From NCBI GenBank assembly GCA_945865405.1, contig CAMBDS010000004.1, forward strand, positions 62,001 to 126,000: a stretch of 64,000 bases of DNA, read 5' to 3'. A program made the translations under genes and the position numbers. The notes under the pieces were generated by a model that saw only the letters and a program-made list of their open reading frames with translations, was not told where the DNA came from and made no database searches. This stretch comes from Caldithrix abyssi DSM 13497 (lineage in GTDB: Bacteria; Electryoneota; AABM5-125-24; Hatepunaeales; Hatepunaeaceae). Below, piece after piece: positions 60,157 through 64,000 of this stretch (the stretch's first letter is position 1; each line of letters begins with the position of its first letter).

Positions 60157-61695
60157 TTAGGAAATCGAGCGAAGTAATGGGAAGAAAATAACATCACGAA
60201 TTGACCTACTGTCGGTCAACAGCATTGTAAGTCTGTCAACACCCATCCCAAGCCCTGCTGTCGGAGGCATGCCGACCTCAAGCGCTTGCAGGAATTCCTC
60301 GTCGATGGGTGTTGCTTCTTCATCACCCGCCGCCCGAAGTCGAGCCTGCTCTTCGAATCGCATTCGCTGATCGACCGAGTCATTCAGCTCGGAAAAGGCA
60401 TTGACAATCTCCATTGCGCCAATGTAAAGTTCGAACCGTTCGACGAGTTCGGGATTGTCAGGGTGTCGCTTGGCAAGGGGCGAAACTTCTACTGGCAGAT
60501 CGGTGATAAAAGTCGGCTGAATCAAGTTCGGCTCAACCACCTCCGAAAAAATCTCATCAACGAGTTTTCCGTAACCCATTTCGGGCTTAACAGCTATCCC
60601 AATCGAGTCTGCGAATGTGGCGAGTTGATCGCGCGTTTTGCCTTTGATATCGAAATTACCGTATTTTTGTATCGCATCGAGCATCGGTAATCTTGGATAA
60701 GGCCCACTCAGCTCGATCAGATTGCCGTCGAATGTTATAGACGTTCTTCCAAGGATATGACTCGCCATGGTCGGAAGCAGTTCTTCGTACAAATTCATGC
60801 AAAATTCGTAATTTTCGTAAGCAGTGTAGGCTTCCAACATCGTAAACTCCGGCGAATGCATCCTATCAATGCCTTCGTTCCGGAAATCCTTGCCGATCTC
60901 GAAGACCCGCGTTATTCCCCCCGCAATGATCCGCTTAAGGTACAACTCAGTCGCTATCCGTAAATACAACTGCATATCAAGTGAATTGTGGTGCGTCGTG
61001 AACGGTCTTGCTGTCGCACCGCCGTAAATTGCTTGCAAAACAGGAGTTTCGACCTCGATGTAACCTTTTTCGAAAAAGAACATCCGCAGTTCATGGACAA
61101 TTCTACTTCGCACCAACAGCACATCCCGTGAGTCTTTGTTGATTATCAAATCAATAGTTCGCTGCCGGTACCGTTCTTCTTTGTCATCCCATGCATACCA
61201 GACCTGACCGTCCTTTTCCTTTACGGCAGGGAGGGGGCGCAGACTCTTTGTCAGCAGTTCAAATCCAACGACTTGCAGTGACCGCTCACCAGTTTTAGTC
61301 AGGAATGGCGTTCCGTTTACTCCAACAATATCACCGACATCGATCAGTCTGAACAACTCCCACAGTGTTTCGCCAATAATGTCTTTCTTGAAATAAAGCT
61401 GAATTCGACCCGTTTCGTCTTGAAGGTGCGTAAATGCCGCCTTACCCATAACCCGGGTAGAGACAATCCTCCCGGCTATTCTGAAGGAAACACTTGAGTG
61501 TTCCGTCGATTCATCCTGCCACGAGTCGAGAATTTGAGATATCGTGTCTGATTTATTGAATTTGGTGGGAAATGGCTCAACGCCCAACTCGCGGATTCGA
61601 TTGAGCTTTTCAATCCTTGCAACCATTACATGGTTGAGCGATTCCTGTTCTTCCGACCGTGATAGTGGTTGGTGATTGGTTTCAGATTCCTGCAA
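60157..61695 (-). CDS. lysS: Lysyl-tRNA synthetase, class II
   Basis: The 512-residue enzyme charges tRNA-Lys. An N-terminal OB-fold anticodon domain (about 70-170, 'FRIAGRIVSTRVMGKAAF') is followed by the class II catalytic core. Motif 2 is 'FRNEGIDRMHSPEFTMLE' and motif 3 is 'GLGMGVDRLTMLLTD'. 'TPVLQAIYGGATARPF' shows the usual substrate loop. It is the first gene of a run of eight closely spaced minus-strand genes down to the hydrolase at 52666. A matching tRNA-Lys(UUU) is at 5425. Confidence 0.97.
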   Translation of the reverse strand: MQESETNHQPLSRSEEQESLNHVMVARIEKLNRIRELGVEPFPTKFNKSDTISQILDSWQDESTEHSSVSFRIAGRIVSTRVMGKAAFTHLQDETGRIQLYFKKDIIGETLWELFRLIDVGDIVGVNGTPFLTKTGERSLQVVGFELLTKSLRPLPAVKEKDGQVWYAWDDKEERYRQRTIDLIINKDSRDVLLVRSRIVHELRMFFFEKGYIEVETPVLQAIYGGATARPFTTHHNSLDMQLYLRIATELYLKRIIAGGITRVFEIGKDFRNEGIDRMHSPEFTMLEAYTAYENYEFCMNLYEELLPTMASHILGRTSITFDGNLIELSGPYPRLPMLDAIQKYGNFDIKGKTRDQLATFADSIGIAVKPEMGYGKLVDEIFSEVVEPNLIQPTFITDLPVEVSPLAKRHPDNPELVERFELYIGAMEIVNAFSELNDSVDQRMRFEEQARLRAAGDEEATPIDEEFLQALEVGMPPTAGLGMGVDRLTMLLTDSRSIRDVIFFPLLRSIS

Positions 61696-61747
61696 ACGTA
61701 ATTACCTGTGTATGTTGGAGATGGGCGGGAGGTAGCGAAGTCGTACG

Positions 61748-61777
61748 AAACGCTTCCAAATGTTTATGGAAGCGTTT
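61748..61777 (-). terminator. Hairpin after the RodZ-like gene
   Basis: AAACGCTTCC (61748-61757) pairs with GGAAGCGTTT (61768-61777) over a 10-base loop. On the minus strand it lies 13 bases beyond the RodZ-like stop and about 50 bases before lysS. The T-run is only three bases, so termination may be partial. Confidence 0.6.
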
Positions 61778-61789
61778 ATGCAAGTCATT

Positions 61790-62650
61790 TCAGCCTATGA
61801 TCCCTCCCGGACCAAGGTTAACGACCTGAACCCGGCGCGAACCGGGGAAAGCTGGCAACTGTTGCCCGTTTATCGATAGACGCGCCGAAGGTGCATTTCC
61901 AAGTGAAAGTCGTATCGGGTAGGGTGTATCGAAATTCATGTTGTTGCCTGGCCAGTGTGTCCGTTCGTAAAGGATACTATCGGAGTGCTCGATTTTCACA
62001 AAGCACGTATCAAGAAAAGTAAACGACATCGCCATCGTCCTGACGGCGACCGTGTCAACAGAATTCATAGCTACACTATCGCGGCGAGCAGGTGCTTCGG
62101 TGCTGATCACCGGGGCGGCTGCTGTAGATGCAACACTATCAGCATCATCAGACCCTGCTATCTCAGATTCGTTGTGACGCATTAAGTAAATCGAAACCAG
62201 AATCACAGCAATGACCCCGATCAACCCGTAGAAGAGGAGAGCCCTGTTCTGCTCTACCCAATCCATCAGACCCTTTGACCTGAATTTCGCTCCCTCGCCA
62301 TCAGGGTCATTAGAGAGGTAAGGCTTGAATACCGCCGCCGCAACAACTACGTGTTGGAACAACTCGTCGAGTCGGTTCGATAATTTATCAGTCTGAAGAC
62401 CCACAGCTGATGAATAAGCACGAATGAAAGCCTTGACATAGGTCGGAGGCAGAAAATTCCACTTTCCTTCTTCGATGTTTTCCAGAAAGCGAACATTAAT
62501 CTTGGTGTAGGCCATCACCTGTTCAAGCGACATCTCCTGAAATTCGCGTGCAGATTTCAGCTCTTTGCCGATCTGCCTGCGAAGTTCAGGTGTCCCTATT
62601 TCTGGATAGGTTGTCTTACGTTGTGGGTATAGTGAATGCTCGCCATCCAT
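61790..62650 (-). CDS. RodZ-like helix-turn-helix membrane protein
   Basis: The 286-residue protein has an N-terminal HTH_25 domain (about 22-95, 'IGKELKSAREFQEMSLEQV', 'YVKAFIRAYSSAVGL') and one membrane helix (about 134-156). A Ser/Thr/Ala-rich linker and a C-terminal DUF4115-like beta domain ('DTCFVKIEHSDSILYER') follow. RodZ ties the MreB cytoskeleton to the cell wall machinery; short homologues may serve other membrane roles. It is divergent from pyrF across a 268-base gap in which I saw no firm promoter. Confidence 0.9.
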   Translation of the reverse strand: MDGEHSLYPQRKTTYPEIGTPELRRQIGKELKSAREFQEMSLEQVMAYTKINVRFLENIEEGKWNFLPPTYVKAFIRAYSSAVGLQTDKLSNRLDELFQHVVVAAAVFKPYLSNDPDGEGAKFRSKGLMDWVEQNRALLFYGLIGVIAVILVSIYLMRHNESEIAGSDDADSVASTAAAPVISTEAPARRDSVAMNSVDTVAVRTMAMSFTFLDTCFVKIEHSDSILYERTHWPGNNMNFDTPYPIRLSLGNAPSARLSINGQQLPAFPGSRRVQVVNLGPGGIIG

Positions 62651-62918
62651 TGGCGCTTGATCCTGAAAAGTGATGATGAGTTTGGGAGTTTGCGACCCTG
62701 ATGAAGCGCACTTCTAAGCCATGCTCCTGTTGAGTATAAGCAATACTTCTACTGAATGCAAGCAATGAATTACAAAGCATCGTGCCTGAATAAATGCTTT
62801 CAAGAAATTAGTTATCAGAGCTACATAGAGAGGATAGAGTGAGCGAGCATTGCATTTGACCTGATGATTGATTATGATAATTAAGTTAAACTCTATCACA
62901 TCGGGTTCGAACTAACTC

Positions 62919-63713
62919 TTGAATTTTTCGACTAAACTTCTCAACTCAATTAACAACGGAATTGGGCTTTGCGTCGGTCTCGATCCAATCCCCGACCGAC
63001 TGCCTGAGAAATTTCGTAACGACTCCGAATCGCTTTACAATTTTAACTGCGAAATAATTGAGGCGACGAAGGAATTCGCCTCGGCTTACAAGCCCAATCT
63101 CGCATTCTACGAACGCTTTGGTGTTTCGGGTTGGGAGCAATTACGTAAGACTGTCAAGGCAATTCCAAGCGACAAAATCGTAATTCTCGACGCAAAACGA
63201 GGTGACATCGGTTCGACTTCCGAGGCATACGCTGGTGCTGCATTTGATTCTTTAGGAGGTGACGCAATCACCGTGAGCCCCTATCTCGGTAGGGATTCAG
63301 TCGAACCTTTTGTGACACGTGAACAGAATGGCATTTTCCTGCTTGCAGTCACTTCCAATCCCGGCGGAAAAGATTTTCAGGAATTGTTAATTGACGGTGA
63401 ACCGCTATACGTATATGTAATACGAATGGCGCGCCTTCTCGCAAGCAAAAGAAATGTCGGTCTGGTCGTTGGTGCTACCAAGCCTTCACTTTGGGATAAT
63501 GTACTTCGGGAAGCCGTCGATCTACCACTACTGATTCCCGGTGTCGGTGCTCAAGGCGGGGATCCGGTTGAAATTCGGAATATTTTATCAGGTTACCCGG
63601 CTCCGGCATTAGTCAACTCGTCCCGAGCAATTATACACGCTTCAAGCGGTTCAGACTATGCGGTCGCAGCACGAAATGCGGCGGCTTTTCTTTTCGATCA
63701 ACTCAACGGATAA
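62919..63713 (+). CDS. pyrF: Orotidine 5'-phosphate decarboxylase
   Basis: PyrF converts OMP to UMP in the cytoplasm. The 264-residue length and 'LCVGLDPIPDRLP' start fit the longer, mycobacterial/myxococcal-type (subfamily 2) enzymes. The catalytic Lys-Asp array is in 'ILDAKRGDIGST', and the phosphate-binding end shows 'LIPGVGAQGGD' and 'VNSSRAIIHAS'. The start is TTG 62919 without a clear ribosome-binding site. A PilZ-type gene begins six bases after its stop. Confidence 0.95.
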   Translation: MNFSTKLLNSINNGIGLCVGLDPIPDRLPEKFRNDSESLYNFNCEIIEATKEFASAYKPNLAFYERFGVSGWEQLRKTVKAIPSDKIVILDAKRGDIGSTSEAYAGAAFDSLGGDAITVSPYLGRDSVEPFVTREQNGIFLLAVTSNPGGKDFQELLIDGEPLYVYVIRMARLLASKRNVGLVVGATKPSLWDNVLREAVDLPLLIPGVGAQGGDPVEIRNILSGYPAPALVNSSRAIIHASSGSDYAVAARNAAAFLFDQLNG

Positions 63714-63718
63714 AGTTA

Positions 63719-64000
63719 GTGCCTTCTGCCAGTAATCCTCTTCAAATAGAGATTCGTGATCGCGTAGAGCTTCATGTACCTGCTGGCGAATCGGTGGCGA
63801 TTTTCACTGTGCGAGTGCAGGAAATCTCCGAAGATGGAATAACTATCGATCGCCCAATCATCGAACAACGCTTGATGCCAGCACCTCCAGGAAAATCGGT
63901 AGATATCTACTTCCAACGGCAGGATGCCACCTATCGATTTGCAAGCAAGATCCTCAATGAGACTTTGCTCGACAAGCTTCCGGTGTTACTTCTCCAAAAA
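63719..64000 (+). CDS. PilZ/YcgR N-terminal domain protein, truncated by window end
   Basis: From GTG 63719 the frame stays open to the end of the window (94 codons). The sequence ('IRDRVELHVPAGESVAIFTVRVQEISEDGI', split here by family strands; then 'MPAPPGKSVDIYFQR' and 'YRFASKIL') fits the N-terminal YcgR-type domain that precedes a c-di-GMP-binding PilZ domain. The R-x-x-x-R and D/N-x-S-x-x-G motifs would lie beyond the edge and cannot be checked. It may control flagellar or pilus motility in response to c-di-GMP. It is six bases downstream of pyrF. Confidence 0.7.
   Translation, partial: MPSASNPLQIEIRDRVELHVPAGESVAIFTVRVQEISEDGITIDRPIIEQRLMPAPPGKSVDIYFQRQDATYRFASKILNETLLDKLPVLLLQK

Noticed and set aside
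62851-62890. TTGACC with TAATTA as pyrF promoter
   Set aside because: The -10 box matches too few consensus positions and spacing is 16; not strong enough to annotate.

Overview
The window looks like a chromosomal segment of a Gram-negative bacterium with moderate GC content. An outer membrane is implied by a TolC-type protein, a LolC/E-type permease, a heptosyltransferase-family enzyme and two probable beta-barrel proteins. A giant secreted protein ends in a YPNPFN-type C-terminal sorting domain, and there is a C25 (gingipain-type) domain and abundant multiheme cytochromes c. Together these suggest an uncultured lineage of the FCB superphylum (Zixibacteria-, KSB1-, Latescibacteria- or Electryoneota-like). 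The exact phylum cannot be fixed from sequence reading alone.

Layout. 1-5500: end of a GT9 gene, secD-secF-purA and a tRNA-Lys. 5632-6987: an MFS transporter. 7039-13419: an electron-transfer island with a single-domain response regulator, a tetraheme cytochrome, a Tat-exported Rieske protein, cytochrome b, a membrane-anchored nonaheme cytochrome and a small TatA gene missed by length cut-offs. It ends with a convergent NapC-type cytochrome carrying 17 CxxCH motifs plus one CX4CH. 13853-19530: a cold-shock protein, then yraN, rnhB, a frameshifted comEC, a full-length NfeD protease and a TlpA-like thioredoxin on the minus strand. 19737-22057: a minimal bacterial-microcompartment operon (RpiR regulator, hexameric shell protein, pentameric vertex protein, class II aldolase with a probable encapsulation helix). 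22233-28600: an ABC ATPase with TolC, an orphan DNA methyltransferase, a YIP1-type membrane protein that seems to start at CTG, a CCA-adding/poly(A) polymerase and a TPR protein.

28715-30990 holds a methyltransferase and a GT39-like membrane glycosyltransferase. 31027-41037 is a tightly overlapping operon: REC-kinase, CheW, MCP, CheA, REC-GAF-like-kinase, REC, a PilB-like protein whose nucleotide-binding motifs are lost, and an intact PilT. It reads as a chemosensory system wired to type IV pilus retraction, with no CheR or CheB. It is the most unusual system in the window. 41097-50094 holds a methyltransferase, the 1441-residue C25-like protein without an evident catalytic Cys, tRNA-Phe, Ogt, TerC, a precorrin-2 dehydrogenase-like protein and an aminotransferase.

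52666-61695 is a probable eight-gene minus-strand run (lysS, lolC/E, ggt, cutA, aquaporin, trxB, lipoprotein with beta-propeller, MBL hydrolase). The window ends with a RodZ-like protein, pyrF, and the start of a PilZ/YcgR-type gene cut by the edge. TTG starts and short start/stop overlaps are frequent. I saw no CRISPR array, insertion sequence, prophage or integron.
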